A stretch of DNA of 64,000 nt from Gammaproteobacteria bacterium (GCA_016744995.1 JADGDG010000005.1:186001-250000), one strand, 5' to 3'. Shown: positions 17,183-26,780, counted from the stretch's first letter. Notes: generated from the sequence alone by a model not told the origin. Translations and numbers: made by a program.

Positions 17183-17460
17183 TAATCTTTCCTTTTGCTA
17201 ACGAATTTTATTGCTGAATGTTACTCATTTTATTGGTTTTGAGCGAGCTTTGCGGTAACTGAAGTTACACAAACTGGCCTATTTTTAATACTGGTCTCAA
17301 TCTTAATCTTAAGCAATATAGTTCTAAAATGGCATAGCGATTTTAATTTGATGTGATAGAATCGTATTAGATTTTATCACAAATTTAAAAGGGAATTACT
17401 CATCGGTTTGTTTATTATTGTTTAAATTACCGACCATATTCTATTCATGAGGAGAAATAA

Positions 17461-17967
17461 ATGTCATCCGCTTCAATTTTACGCTCAGTTTTAATTGTTA
17501 TCACTTTACTCAGTTTTACCATAGCAGGAAATGTTCAGGCAAAACCGGAACATGGGAAAAAATTTAAAAACTGGACGGTTGTTTGTGAAAAATTACCTAA
17601 CTCAAAGGAAAAAATTTGTAATATTTTTCAAAATGTGACCAATGAGAAAAAGAAAGTTGTGATGCAGATTGCCATTGGCTATCCACCTGGATCAAATGAT
17701 GCGCAGGCTTTGATTACTTTACCCTTAGGTGTCCTGCTTCAGCCCGGGATTGAGTTTAAAGGGGGGGATGCAAAAGCTTTCAGAGTGCCTTATGGTGTCT
17801 GTGTACAAAATGGCTGTATTGCCATTGCCAAGCTTAGTAAAGATGTGATTAAATCAATGAAATCTGGCACCAAAGGCAGTGTAAAATTTGCGGCTGCAAA
17901 GAACAAGATCATTGCAATTCCAGTTTCTTTAAGTGGCTTTACCGCAGCGTTTAACTCCTTGAAATAA
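17461..17967 (+). CDS. Invasion-associated locus B (IalB) family exported protein
   Basis: 168 residues. A signal peptide (to about NVQA) is followed by the IalB pattern: FKNWTVVCEK, CNIFQNV, an LPLGVLLQPGIEF segment and the paired-cysteine region VPYGVCVQNGCIAIAKL. IalB proteins are small periplasmic or surface proteins first linked to Bartonella erythrocyte invasion but widespread in free-living proteobacteria with no known biochemical function. A GAGGAG ribosome binding site precedes the ATG. Its convergent neighbour is the Lrp-type gene, sharing a terminator. Confidence 0.85.
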   Translation: MSSASILRSVLIVITLLSFTIAGNVQAKPEHGKKFKNWTVVCEKLPNSKEKICNIFQNVTNEKKKVVMQIAIGYPPGSNDAQALITLPLGVLLQPGIEFKGGDAKAFRVPYGVCVQNGCIAIAKLSKDVIKSMKSGTKGSVKFAAAKNKIIAIPVSLSGFTAAFNSLK

Positions 17968-18008
17968 TTTCCCTGGCATGGGCGGATGGATGTCTGTCCT
18001 CCCAGCGT

Positions 18009-18051
18009 TTAACCTGGAGAAACAGTAGATTCAACTATTTTTCCAGGTTTA
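18009..18051. terminator. Bidirectional terminator between ialB-like and lrp-like genes
   Basis: TTAACCTGGAGAAACAGTAG (from 18009) faces CTATTTTTCCAGGTTTAA (18034-18051) around a short loop. The core AACCTGGA (18011-18018)/TCCAGGTT (18042-18049) is perfect. The stem overlaps the stop codon of the minus-strand regulator and serves both convergent genes. Confidence 0.75.
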
Positions 18052-18519
18052 AAGATGCCCCAGGGGCAAGGCTGTTTTATCCACCACCTTGCGCATAACA
18101 AAGCTTGATTGCACGCCCGTCACCCCGTCAATTCTTGTGAGACGACCCAGCAAAAAATCCTGATAATATTCCATATCCGGGACAATGACTTTTAATAAAT
18201 AATCTGAACTCTGACCAGTGATTAAATAGCACTCCAGCACTTCTGCGTATTGTTTGACTATCATCTCAAAATTTTCAAACCGCTCAGGTGTATGCCTGTC
18301 CATGCTGATCTGTATTAATGCCATGAGTTTAAGCTGTAATTTTTGCTCATTGAGTCGAGCTACGTATGCATCAATAAACCCAGCGTCTTCCAATTGCTTT
18401 ACTCTTCTCAGACAGGGTGAAGGTGACAGGCCAATTTTATTAGACAGCTCAAGATTGGTAATACGGGCATTTCTCTGGATTTCATCCAGAATGCGATAAT
18501 CCATTTTATTTAGTTTCAT
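18049..18519 (-). CDS. Lrp/AsnC-family transcriptional regulator
   Basis: 156 residues. The N-terminal winged helix-turn-helix (MDYRILDEIQRNARITNLELSNKIGLSPSPCLRRVKQLEDAGFI) is the classic Lrp/AsnC form. The C-terminal RAM domain follows, with the ligand-loop region GQSSDYLLKVIVPDM. These proteins form octamers that sense amino acids. It diverges from leuA with a 189-bp gap holding an inverted repeat, so leucine-pathway or autoregulatory control is likely. Confidence 0.93.
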   Translation of the reverse strand: MKLNKMDYRILDEIQRNARITNLELSNKIGLSPSPCLRRVKQLEDAGFIDAYVARLNEQKLQLKLMALIQISMDRHTPERFENFEMIVKQYAEVLECYLITGQSSDYLLKVIVPDMEYYQDFLLGRLTRIDGVTGVQSSFVMRKVVDKTALPLGHL

Positions 18520-18542
18520 TCCTATAAAGTAGCATAATATTC

Positions 18543-18559
18543 CAATAATTACATTATTG
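18543..18559. promoter_or_regulatory. Inverted repeat in the lrp-leuA divergent region, candidate regulator box
   Basis: CAATAAT-TAC-ATTATTG is a perfect 7-bp inverted repeat with 3-bp spacer, the size and AT-richness of Lrp/AsnC half-site pairs, about 24 bp upstream of the regulator start. The sequence up to 18605 contains further AATAATGT-like words. Binding is inferred from position and symmetry only. Confidence 0.5.
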
Positions 18560-18708
18560 TTAGCAAATAATGTCTTATTATTCTAAATAAATGTAAAAAA
18601 AACAATCTAATGTTAATGGTTTTTTTATATACTAAACACAGTTAGAAGCCACTTTTAAGATAGTTGCTATAAACATTATACCCAGGGCTAATATAAGGAT
18701 TGCCGACA

Positions 18709-20427
18709 ATGAATACACCAGAATCGCACTTTAACCATAAAAAATATCAGGCGTTTAAACCTGTTAACTTGCCGCACAGACAATGGCCGGATAAAACAAT
18801 TCATCAAGCACCAGAATGGTGTAGTGTGGATCTGCGTGATGGTAATCAGGCACTGGTCGAGCCTCTGTCTGTTGCCCAAAAAATGACATTGTTTAAATTA
18901 CTGCTTAAAGTGGGATTTAAAGAAATTGAGGTCGGCTTTCCGTCGGCATCACAATCGGATTATGATTTTGTCCGGGAGTTGATCAATGGCGGCCATATAC
19001 CCGATGACGTCACTATTGCCATTTTAACTCCGGCAAGGGAATCGTTTATCCGTCGTTCCTTTCAGGCATTGCGTGGTGCCGGAAAAGCATTGGTACACCT
19101 GTATAATTCAACCTCTAAGGTTCAACGGGAGCAGGTGTTTAAGTTAGATAAAACAGGCATTACAAAAATTGCTGTGGATGCTGCGGTTATTATTAAACAA
19201 TGTGCTGATGAGCAGCCAGATACTCAATGGCGCTTTCAATATTCACCTGAAAGTTTTACCGGGACAGAGCTGGATTATGCTGTAGAAATTTGCGATGCAG
19301 TCAATACGATCTGGCAGCCGACAAAAGCTAATCCTGTTATTCTGAATTTACCGTCGACGGTAGAGATGTCGATGCCTAATGTTTATGCGGATCAAATTGA
19401 ATGGTTTTGTCAGCATATCAATCATCGTGAGGCAGTGATTATCAGTGTTCATGCTCATAATGACCGTGGTTGTGCAGTTGCTGCAGCGGAAATGGCTTGT
19501 CTGGCCGGGGCGCAACGAGTGGAAGGTACTCTGTTAGGCAATGGTGAACGAACAGGGAATATGGATATTATCACTATGGCAATGAATTTATACAGCCAGG
19601 GTATTGATCCAGAATTAGATCTATCTGATATACAGGCTGTTAGTCAGCAAGTGAGCAACTTAATACAGATACCGATACATCCTCGTCATCCTTATATTGG
19701 TGAACTTGTTTTTACTGCTTTTTCCGGAAGTCATCAGGATGCGATTAACAAGTGCATGAAGGTTTATCAGCAAGGTGATAAGTGGGAAGTGGCCTATTTA
19801 CCTATTGACCCGGCTGACTTGGGCCGCTCATATCAGGAAGTGATCCGTATTAATAGCCAGTCAGGAAAGGGTGGCATAGCTTATATTCTGGAACAGGCAT
19901 TATCAATACAGATCCCTCGATGGCTGCAGGTTGAATTCAGCCAGCATGTGCAGAGCTATACTGAAAAAGTAGCACATGAGGTGACGGCAGAGAAAATTGT
20001 TGAACTGTTTCAAGAGCAATATATGACTGATCCTTCAATGGGATGGCAATTAATATCCTATGAACTGATGCAAAAAGAGGCTCATCAGGAAAAAATTACT
20101 GTCAAAATTATGCATGAAGCAGAAGTGTATCAACTAAATGGTGAGGGCGTTGGAACATTAGATGCCTTTGTTCATGCCCTGGAAAGCCATTTTAAACAGC
20201 AGATAAATATTGTTGAGTATAATGAGCATGCCATGCAGTCGGGTAGTGATGCCAGAGCGATGAGTTTTATTCGCATAAAACTTGGTGAATATTCATATAT
20301 TGGTATTGCGCAACACAAGGATGTTATCAGTGCTTCGCTGGGGGCATTACTCAATGGTATGAATCAATATTTTTTGACTCTGGAAAGTGAAGTAAGGGAA
20401 CAGGAAATGACAGTTGTTAGTCATTAG
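18709..20427 (+). CDS. leuA: 2-isopropylmalate synthase
   Basis: About 572 residues from ATG 18709 (AAGGA nine bases upstream; the TTG at 18700 is less likely). It condenses acetyl-CoA with 2-oxoisovalerate, the first committed step of leucine synthesis. The divalent-metal site is visible in SVDLRDGNQ (Asp44) and HAHNDRGC, with the family segment GTLLGNGERTGN. The length and HQAPEWCSVDLRDGNQAL start match the longer LeuA type found in actinobacteria and many proteobacteria. The C-terminal LeuA regulatory domain is present (VGTLDAFVHALESHF and later), so leucine feedback is expected. No other leu gene is adjacent. Confidence 0.95.
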   Translation: MNTPESHFNHKKYQAFKPVNLPHRQWPDKTIHQAPEWCSVDLRDGNQALVEPLSVAQKMTLFKLLLKVGFKEIEVGFPSASQSDYDFVRELINGGHIPDDVTIAILTPARESFIRRSFQALRGAGKALVHLYNSTSKVQREQVFKLDKTGITKIAVDAAVIIKQCADEQPDTQWRFQYSPESFTGTELDYAVEICDAVNTIWQPTKANPVILNLPSTVEMSMPNVYADQIEWFCQHINHREAVIISVHAHNDRGCAVAAAEMACLAGAQRVEGTLLGNGERTGNMDIITMAMNLYSQGIDPELDLSDIQAVSQQVSNLIQIPIHPRHPYIGELVFTAFSGSHQDAINKCMKVYQQGDKWEVAYLPIDPADLGRSYQEVIRINSQSGKGGIAYILEQALSIQIPRWLQVEFSQHVQSYTEKVAHEVTAEKIVELFQEQYMTDPSMGWQLISYELMQKEAHQEKITVKIMHEAEVYQLNGEGVGTLDAFVHALESHFKQQINIVEYNEHAMQSGSDARAMSFIRIKLGEYSYIGIAQHKDVISASLGALLNGMNQYFLTLESEVREQEMTVVSH

Positions 20428-20519
20428 TCAAAAGAAAAATCAAGAACATCTTCTAATTCTGTGGACTGAATTAAAGGGTCTTTTCTCTTGTTTTGACTAA
20501 CAACTAATGACTAACGACT
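20413..20519. repeat. Inverted repeat of TTAGTCATTAGTCAAAA type between leuA and the next gene
   Basis: The left arm (20413-20433) contains TTAGTCATTAGTCAAAA and spans the leuA stop codon. The right arm (20491-20519) contains TTTTGACTAACAACTAATGACTAACG, that is, the reverse complement with an 8-base duplication. The 57-base loop has no gene. It can act as a bidirectional terminator; similar GACTA-rich arms recur at 29366-29437. Confidence 0.6.
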
Positions 20520-20528
20520 TCTATATCC

Positions 20529-21365
20529 TTATTTCATACCGGGCATTGCAGGCATTTCCATTTGGGAAAAGTCTGCCGGTATGGTGATGGTGTCACTGCT
20601 GAGTGCATCGCTTGAAATGCTGCTCAGACGTGTTTCAAGTTTTACTGAACCATCAGGGGCAAAAAGTTTTGTGTGCAAGGGAATGCCCTGGATATCTGCA
20701 CTGGCAGCACTGCTTCCCATCATAGACTGAGCCACCTTTTGCATACGTTTCATAAATCCCTGCATGGCAATAAGTGCCTGCGCATCTTCAGAGCTTAGTT
20801 TCATATTATCAGGCTCAGCAATGCACAGTTCGCTGCTTTTTATGCCGTTAATAAAGGTCTCATGAACGGTACATTGCAGGCCGGAAACAGTTTCTGTGCG
20901 TGAAGTTTTTTTCTGTTCGACTTCAGGCTGTTTTTTTTCAGCTTCAACCCGGGCAAGGTGGTTGTTCATCATTTGTTCAACTTGCTTTTTCTGTTCAGGA
21001 GGCATGTCTTTCATTTTTTCCATCATGCGCTGGCGCATGGTGTCCATTTGTTTTTTTGCCTGTTCTGCCTGTATTTCTATATCTTTTTCAGACATGACCA
21101 GATATTTTTTTTGAGCCACATCAACATGTGTTAATTCGCTTGTCTTACTATTGTACAAACTGAAATTAGTGTTTTGATTGGGTGGGGTGAAGCGAATTTT
21201 ACTGTCTTTAATCTGCATACTGTTCATGGCTTTCTGGGTGCCGCTGATTTGTTCATAAACCAGTGTGGCATCAGAAAAAGCTGCATGAGAGAAGAGCAGG
21301 GCACTGCTGCCCAAAAGCATGAGACTAGTATGAATCAGGCTGTTTTTATAAGATAAATGACTCAT
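20529..21365 (-). CDS. Exported protein of unknown function with a Met-rich coiled segment
   Basis: 278 residues with a signal peptide (hydrophobic LMLLGSSALLFSHAAFS). The N-terminal part (ATLVYEQISGTQKAMNSMQIKDSKIRF) and the central conserved pattern (DVAQKKYLVMSEKDIE, VSGLQCTVHE) resemble DUF4412-type periplasmic proteins, probably a beta-rich lipid- or ligand-binding fold. A charged, Met-rich helix (about residues 90-150) follows. Two cysteines (GLQCTVHE and SSELCIAE) could form a disulfide. No function is proposed. It is convergent with leuA and upstream of the aldolase/dehydrogenase gene on the same strand. Confidence 0.65.
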   Translation of the reverse strand: MSHLSYKNSLIHTSLMLLGSSALLFSHAAFSDATLVYEQISGTQKAMNSMQIKDSKIRFTPPNQNTNFSLYNSKTSELTHVDVAQKKYLVMSEKDIEIQAEQAKKQMDTMRQRMMEKMKDMPPEQKKQVEQMMNNHLARVEAEKKQPEVEQKKTSRTETVSGLQCTVHETFINGIKSSELCIAEPDNMKLSSEDAQALIAMQGFMKRMQKVAQSMMGSSAASADIQGIPLHTKLFAPDGSVKLETRLSSISSDALSSDTITIPADFSQMEMPAMPGMK

Positions 21366-21456
21366 TAAAAGGATTATCCTTATTGGTTATATAGGGTTAG
21401 TTTAAGTATATATTGTGGCACTTTGTAATATTATTGCATATTTTTTAGTATGAAAG

Positions 21457-23487
21457 CTAAACCACTCTCTCATTGCCGCCATCTATTGGCAGCTGAGCTG
21501 CTGTGGTTTTGGCAAACAGCGGGCCGCACATTTCTACTGCTAACTCAGCGACATCATGGGAAGTGATTTCTGTACCCAGCAGGTTGTTGGTTTTGTATTG
21601 CTCAACAGACAGGCCATAATGTGCGGCTCTGGCTTCAAGTACTTCCGGAGTCCAGATAGCGGTGTCAAAGACGGCGTTGGGGTGCAGGGTATTGATGCGG
21701 ATATTGTCTTTAGCCCATTCAAGAGCCGCCACTCTGGCTAATTGAGTCAGTGCTGCTTTGGCTGATGAGTAAGCTGCTGCACCGGGACCGGGAGCTGGAA
21801 CGTTCTTGGAACCCATGACAATGATTCGACCACCCTTTGGGGCCAGTTTCAGGAGCGAATGGGCTTTGCTGAGCAGGGATAAATTGGCATCCAGATTCAC
21901 TGCCATTACCTTACGCCATTCTGTCAGAGGCAGTTGCTCTATTTTACAGCCGCCAGGGAAGATACCGGCATTGAGGATGAGCATATCAAGGCCGCCAAAA
22001 GCGCGCACAGTCTGTTCTAAAGCCTGCTTGAGTGCTTGTTCATCAGTGACATCACAGCTTATTCCAAGATAATCAGGGCGTTGGTATAAAGTTTCTATCT
22101 CAGGCAATATATCCAGAGCAACAACACAGGCACCACGAGCCAGTAATGAGTCAACACAGGCTTTGCCAATGCCTGTAACAGCCCCTGTGACCAGAGCAAC
22201 TTCACCTGAAAAGAGAGGGGCTGTACCGGATTTTTTTAATTTAGCTTGTTCGAGTTCCCAGTACTCTACATCAAAGATGTCCTGAGAAGGCAAGGCCTGA
22301 AATCCTCCCAGCTGTGTGGAACGAAGGATAATATCCATAGTATGTTGATAAATATCGGCAACAATATTGGCTTCTTTGATCGTTTTACCTATTGTCAGCA
22401 TGCCTCCCTTTATGTCCAGAATAATGCGCGGCAAAGGATCAAGCATGTGTTTTTTCTGACCGTCATGAGGGGTCTGGGCGGCTTGTTCAAAATATTTTTT
22501 ATATGATTCTATATATTGATCCAGACTTAGTTCTAAATCTGAGCTGTTTGTTAACATTGGTAGCTGCTTAGTACGGATCACATGATCGGGGGTGGCAGGT
22601 CCCTGCTGACTGATGGTGCTGATTTGTTCATGGTTGGCAAAGGCTAAAGATTGACTGCTTCGCTGCTGGTGGATAACCACCGGCTGACTCAGCTTGTCTG
22701 AGAGTACTTTTCTCAATTGTGCGATGTTTTTTATATTAAGATCATCGGTCTCCAGAGATGTTGCAGCATAACTGTCTGTGACATTAAGTGCCTGAGACTG
22801 AGTCAGGTGATCTTCTGCCATGGCAACCAGATCGATCATTCGATCATATGACTGTCTGGCTGTATCACCAAAAGAAAAGATGCCGTGGTTCATGAGTACC
22901 ATACCGATAGTCTCACCAGTGGCTTCCTGGGGAAATATCTCTGCACAAAGCCGGGACAGATCAAAACCCGGCATAACATAAGGAATAATGACGATCTTAT
23001 TGCCATAAATTGATTTTATACGTTCTAAGCCATCTATTGTATTTGTGATACTGACTACGGCATCAGCATGGGTGTGATCGACGTATTTATAAGGCAGTAA
23101 AGCATGCAGGATGGTTTCAACAGAGGGGCCTGGGGCACTGGATCGGGTTAAATGGGTTTTCAGCTCATTCACCATCTGAGCATCAGTCAGTTGTTTTAAT
23201 TGAGCCAGTTTTAACAGATGTGACATTTGTACAGGAGCATATCCCTGAGCCTCAATTGTTTCTAAATCCCAGCCGCTGCCTTTTACATAAAGAATATTTT
23301 CTGTTTCGCCCAGAATATTTTTCTGCTCAATTTTAACAGAAGTATTGCCGCCGCCATGCAGTACCAGAGATTTGTCCTGCCCGAGCAATCGAGAGCTGTA
23401 AACTCTCAGATCAAGTTCACATGCTGATGTGTCAGTTGCATCATTAATTATTTGCTGTGCTTCTTGTTCATTCCATCTGTTTTGCAT
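21457..23487 (-). CDS. Two-domain class II aldolase / short-chain dehydrogenase (RhaD-RhaE-like)
   Basis: 676 residues in two parts. Residues about 1-400 are a class II aldolase/adducin domain with GGGNTSVK and the metal-binding HTHADA segment. Residues about 425-676 are an SDR with the NAD motif VTGAVTGIGKA, the NAGIFPGG region and YSSAK at the active site. This architecture is that of the bifunctional rhamnulose-1-phosphate aldolase/lactaldehyde dehydrogenase group (RhaEW, YuxG). No other rhamnose or fucose catabolic gene is present, so the substrate remains open. It diverges from the flagellar operon. Confidence 0.88.
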   Translation of the reverse strand: MQNRWNEQEAQQIINDATDTSACELDLRVYSSRLLGQDKSLVLHGGGNTSVKIEQKNILGETENILYVKGSGWDLETIEAQGYAPVQMSHLLKLAQLKQLTDAQMVNELKTHLTRSSAPGPSVETILHALLPYKYVDHTHADAVVSITNTIDGLERIKSIYGNKIVIIPYVMPGFDLSRLCAEIFPQEATGETIGMVLMNHGIFSFGDTARQSYDRMIDLVAMAEDHLTQSQALNVTDSYAATSLETDDLNIKNIAQLRKVLSDKLSQPVVIHQQRSSQSLAFANHEQISTISQQGPATPDHVIRTKQLPMLTNSSDLELSLDQYIESYKKYFEQAAQTPHDGQKKHMLDPLPRIILDIKGGMLTIGKTIKEANIVADIYQHTMDIILRSTQLGGFQALPSQDIFDVEYWELEQAKLKKSGTAPLFSGEVALVTGAVTGIGKACVDSLLARGACVVALDILPEIETLYQRPDYLGISCDVTDEQALKQALEQTVRAFGGLDMLILNAGIFPGGCKIEQLPLTEWRKVMAVNLDANLSLLSKAHSLLKLAPKGGRIIVMGSKNVPAPGPGAAAYSSAKAALTQLARVAALEWAKDNIRINTLHPNAVFDTAIWTPEVLEARAAHYGLSVEQYKTNNLLGTEITSHDVAELAVEMCGPLFAKTTAAQLPIDGGNERVV

Positions 23488-23660
23488 AAATTACCCTGAG
23501 TGTATTAATAGTTTTGTCATAAGAGGATAAAGAATTGAAAAAATTTGTCAATTAACTGCTTTGCCGTCAGGTGGTCATCCCTTGCCGTTTATGCTCGTTT
23601 TTTTCCATATTTTTAGGGTGATTTAATTTAAGTCTATGATAAAAAACAAGTTAATAAAGA

Positions 23661-23676
23661 TGGTATAGCATTTGCT
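23661..23676 (+). promoter_or_regulatory. Sigma-54 promoter candidate upstream of flgB
   Basis: TGGTATAGCATTTGCT has the invariant GG at -24 and GC at -12 in exact spacing, and a good TTGCT box (consensus TGGCACG-N4-TTGCW). The expected start point is near 23688, about 69 bp before flgB. Sigma-54 control of class II rod/hook genes is well known in polarly flagellated gammaproteobacteria. Confidence 0.75.
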
Positions 23677-23756
23677 TCTATTTGGGTTAAAGGAAATACT
23701 AGTGAGAATTAATGCATAATAAATATTTATTTTTTATGATTTAGGAAGAGATAGAA

Positions 23757-24170
23757 ATGGCAGTCAACTTTGATAGTTATTTAGGGGCTTTAGACGATGC
23801 ACTTATTTTGCGTGCCAGAAAGTCTGAAATACTTGCTTCAAATCTCGCCAATGCAGATACTCCAGGTTATAAGGCAAAAGATTTTGATTTTAAAGCAGCT
23901 ATATCCAGTGCCATGGGTACGGGCTCTGAATTTAACAAAGACCGCTTAAAAATGGCAACCACCAGTGATCAGCATATACAGATGAGTCAGAATAATTTTT
24001 CTTCAGATGTGATGTATCGTAACCCAAATCAGCCTTCTCTGGATGGTAATACAGTTGATTCCGGTGTTGAGAAAACAGAATTTGCTCAAAATGCCATTCA
24101 CTATACGGCAAGTTTGAGATTTTTAACGGGTAAATTTCAAGCATTGAATAAAGCAATAAAAGGGCAATAG
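23757..24170 (+). CDS. flgB: Flagellar proximal rod protein FlgB
   Basis: 137 residues, normal for FlgB. The N-terminal rod motif ARKSEILASNLANADTPGYKAKDFDF is diagnostic, and the C-terminal helix (TASLRFLTGKFQALNKAIKGQ) would pack in the axial coiled layer. It is exported by the flagellar type III apparatus without a cleaved signal. First gene of the flgBCDE unit, 18 bp before flgC. An A-rich GGAAGAG ribosome binding site precedes the ATG. Confidence 0.97.
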   Translation: MAVNFDSYLGALDDALILRARKSEILASNLANADTPGYKAKDFDFKAAISSAMGTGSEFNKDRLKMATTSDQHIQMSQNNFSSDVMYRNPNQPSLDGNTVDSGVEKTEFAQNAIHYTASLRFLTGKFQALNKAIKGQ

Positions 24171-24187
24171 AAACTAAGGATTAAATT

Positions 24188-24604
24188 ATGGGACTTTTTA
24201 ATACATTTGAAATTTCTGGTTCGGCGATGACTGCTCAGACAGTTCGTATGAATCTGGTTGCCAGTAATCTTGCGAATGTGAATAGTGCTGCAAGCAGTGT
24301 TGAGGGGACTTATAAATCCCGGCAGGCAGTGTTTAAGACGGTAATGAATGAGTTTTCAAATGATCCTGCGGTTGCAAAAGTCGCGGTTGAACAGATTATC
24401 GAAAGTGAAGCACCATTAAAAGCGCAATATCAGCCTCATCATCCTAATGCTAATGAAGAAGGCTATGTTTATATGCCCAATGTAAATCCTATTGAATCAA
24501 TGGCAAATATGATTGATGCATCGCGTTCCTATCAAATGAATGTTGAGGTGCTTAACACGACCAAACAGTTATTGATGCAGACCATTAATTTAGGCAAGTC
24601 ATAA
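24188..24604 (+). CDS. flgC: Flagellar proximal rod protein FlgC
   Basis: 138 residues. The N-terminal segment MNLVASNLANVNSAASSVEGTYKSRQAVFK and the C-terminal MPNVNPIESMANMIDASRSYQMNVEVLNTTKQLLMQTINL are the FlgC hallmarks. It builds the proximal rod with FlgB and FlgF. It follows flgB closely. A 7-bp stem (CAATGGC 24614-24620/GCCATTG 24640-24646) lies in the 98-bp gap before flgD; there is no T run, so it is not a clear terminator. Confidence 0.97.
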   Translation: MGLFNTFEISGSAMTAQTVRMNLVASNLANVNSAASSVEGTYKSRQAVFKTVMNEFSNDPAVAKVAVEQIIESEAPLKAQYQPHHPNANEEGYVYMPNVNPIESMANMIDASRSYQMNVEVLNTTKQLLMQTINLGKS

Positions 24605-24702
24605 GGTGAAAGACAATGGCCAGTTGTTCATTATAAGACGCCATTGGTAAAAATGATGTTTACAAAGATATTATCCAGCTCGTCTGGATCAGGGGAAAGA
24701 AA

Positions 24703-25380
24703 ATGACGGCAGTTACTGATAATTATGCACTCTATGAAAGCCTTGGGCTTACTAGAACGTCTGCAACAGAAACTAAAACTGAATCAACAAAAGAAGATCA
24801 GTTTATGCAATTATTAATTGCACAACTTAAAAATCAGGATCCATTGGAGCCACAGGAAAATGGTGAATTTTTAAGTCAGTTAGCGCAATTTGAAACTGCG
24901 GCAGGGGCGGCAAAGTTACAACAATCATTTGAAACTTTTAGTGCCAATATGCAATCTGCTTCAGCTTTGCAAGCTTCCAGCCTGGTGGGACGTAGTGTCT
25001 TTGCTGCTGGCGGTATAGCTCAACTTGAGGCCGGTCAAAGTGTTGCTGGCCAGATTGATTTAAGTGCGTCAACAACAAATTTAGTGATTGAAGTAACGGA
25101 TTCTGCAGGACAATTTGTCAAATCAATCCCAATGGGAACACAGGCTGCTGGTGAAGTGGACTTTACCTGGGATGGCACAGATAAGGACGGCAACTCTTTG
25201 CCATCTGGAGGCTATTTCATTAAAGCAGCGGCTTACGTCGATGATGAGTTTCTTGCTCAGGATGTCTATGTGAGAGCTAAGGTAGATAGTGTCACCATCG
25301 GACAAGGTGGGCAAGGAATAAAGTTAAATCTGGCTGGTCTGGGTAGTGTTGAGCTTTCAGCAGTTAGAGAAATCAAATAG
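24703..25380 (+). CDS. flgD: Flagellar hook-capping protein FlgD
   Basis: 225 residues. The N-terminal export/capping region carries the family signature QFMQLLIAQLKNQDPLEPQENGEFLSQLAQFE. The C-terminal part has the FlgD Ig-like/tudor module, with FTWDGTDKDGNSLPSGGYFIKAAAY and a closing VKLNLAGLGSVELSAVREIK. FlgD caps the growing hook to let FlgE assemble and is then replaced by FlgK. Order flgC-flgD-flgE is canonical. Confidence 0.96.
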   Translation: MTAVTDNYALYESLGLTRTSATETKTESTKEDQFMQLLIAQLKNQDPLEPQENGEFLSQLAQFETAAGAAKLQQSFETFSANMQSASALQASSLVGRSVFAAGGIAQLEAGQSVAGQIDLSASTTNLVIEVTDSAGQFVKSIPMGTQAAGEVDFTWDGTDKDGNSLPSGGYFIKAAAYVDDEFLAQDVYVRAKVDSVTIGQGGQGIKLNLAGLGSVELSAVREIK

Positions 25381-25418
25381 GTTCATAATAATATGCAACA
25401 ATCGGCAGGAGGTATATC

Positions 25419-26738
25419 ATGCCATTTCGAATTGGTTTAAGTGGCTTAAATGCGGCTCAGGCAGATCTTAAAATTACAGGTAACAACATCGCCAATGTTA
25501 GTACTATTGGTTTTAAACAATCAAGAGCTGAGTTTGCAGATGTTTATGCTTCCAGTAAATTTGGTTCAGTGAGTACTGCGATTGGTAGTGGTGTTCGACT
25601 TGCAGCAGCCTCACAACAATTTACTCAGGGTAATATTATTTTTACAGAAAATAATCTGGATCTGGGTATCACTGGCGACGGCTTCTTTTCATTAGCCGAT
25701 GTGTCAGGTAATCAGGTTTATACCCGTAACGGGCAATTTAAAGTCGATAAAGATGGCTTTATTGTTGATAATAGCAACTCAAATCTAAAGGGTTATGGTG
25801 TTGACCCCAATACCAATGCGATTAACACAGGTTCGATTGTTAATTTACAGATTAATTCAACCAATATAGCACCTCAGGCAACGGGAGCTGCAGAATTGGT
25901 TGCCAATATTGACTCGGGTGAAACTGTCCCGGTTGGTGCTTTTTCAATTGATACAGCAACTGGTGTAGTTGATCCTACTACCTATAATCACACCACCTCA
26001 TTTACCTCCTATGATTCACTCGGTAATGCTATGCAGACTTCATTGTATTTTCGAAAGACTGGGGCGAATGCATGGCAGGTTGGCACAAAAATGATTGATG
26101 CCCAGGGTAATATCTATCAGGATCTTGAAAATGTAGCCAGTACCCCAACATTCAGGACAATAAATGCCGGAGTTCCAACTGCGGTTACTTTTACTGCCTC
26201 GGGTATATTGGATACGGTAACTCCTGTTGGTACAAGGGCTGGAACTTTTGATTTAACTTTTGATTTAACTGCGACAGTGCCTCCATCAGGTGCGTCTTCA
26301 CAAGATATTAACTTTGATCTGAATGGACTGACTCAATATGGCGCTAACTTTGGGGTGACCAATCTGACCCAGAATGGCTATACTACCGGTCAATTATCAG
26401 GTATTGATGTCGATCAGTCAGGTGTTATTTCTGCTCGTTTCACTAATGGTCAGTCAAATAATCTGGGACAGGTCTACCTGACCAGTTTTACCAATGCTCA
26501 GGGAATGAGTCAATTAGGTGATAATTATTGGGCTGAATCGTATTCCTCAGGACAGGGCATTATTAATGTTCCAGGTGAAGGTAATGCCGGTTTGATTAAT
26601 TCAGGTGCACTGGAAGATTCCAATGTAGATTTAACTGAACAATTAATTAATCTGATCACGGCGCAGCGTAATTTCCAGGCTAATGCTAAAACGATTACTA
26701 CAGCAGATACTATTACTCAGACAGTGATCCAGTTGTAA
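25419..26738 (+). CDS. flgE: Flagellar hook protein FlgE
   Basis: 439 residues, within the usual range. The N-terminal axial motif LSGLNAAQADLKITGNNIANVSTIGFKQSRAEF and the C-terminal LITAQRNFQANAKTITTADTITQTVIQL are diagnostic, and the TGDGFFSL and YTRNGQFKVDKDG segments mark the hook-basal-body family. It polymerises into the hook. An AGGAGG-type ribosome binding site (GGAGGTA) precedes the ATG. A strong intrinsic terminator follows, ending the flgBCDE transcript. Confidence 0.97.
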   Translation: MPFRIGLSGLNAAQADLKITGNNIANVSTIGFKQSRAEFADVYASSKFGSVSTAIGSGVRLAAASQQFTQGNIIFTENNLDLGITGDGFFSLADVSGNQVYTRNGQFKVDKDGFIVDNSNSNLKGYGVDPNTNAINTGSIVNLQINSTNIAPQATGAAELVANIDSGETVPVGAFSIDTATGVVDPTTYNHTTSFTSYDSLGNAMQTSLYFRKTGANAWQVGTKMIDAQGNIYQDLENVASTPTFRTINAGVPTAVTFTASGILDTVTPVGTRAGTFDLTFDLTATVPPSGASSQDINFDLNGLTQYGANFGVTNLTQNGYTTGQLSGIDVDQSGVISARFTNGQSNNLGQVYLTSFTNAQGMSQLGDNYWAESYSSGQGIINVPGEGNAGLINSGALEDSNVDLTEQLINLITAQRNFQANAKTITTADTITQTVIQL

Positions 26739-26752
26739 ATATTTATTAAATA

Positions 26753-26780
26753 AAGTGCACTACTTGTTGGTAGTGTACTT
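26753..26780 (+). terminator. Hairpin directly after flgE
   Basis: An 11-bp stem AAGTGCACTAC/GTAGTGTACTT (one G-T pair) with loop TTGTTG starts 14 bases after the flgE stop. No long T run follows, so it may be an RNA-stabilising or weak terminator structure ahead of the stronger one at 26854. Confidence 0.55.

Noticed and set aside
20896..22072. Plus-strand frames opposite the periplasmic protein and aldolase/dehydrogenase genes
   Set aside because: Antisense shadows of well-supported genes with no family resemblance.
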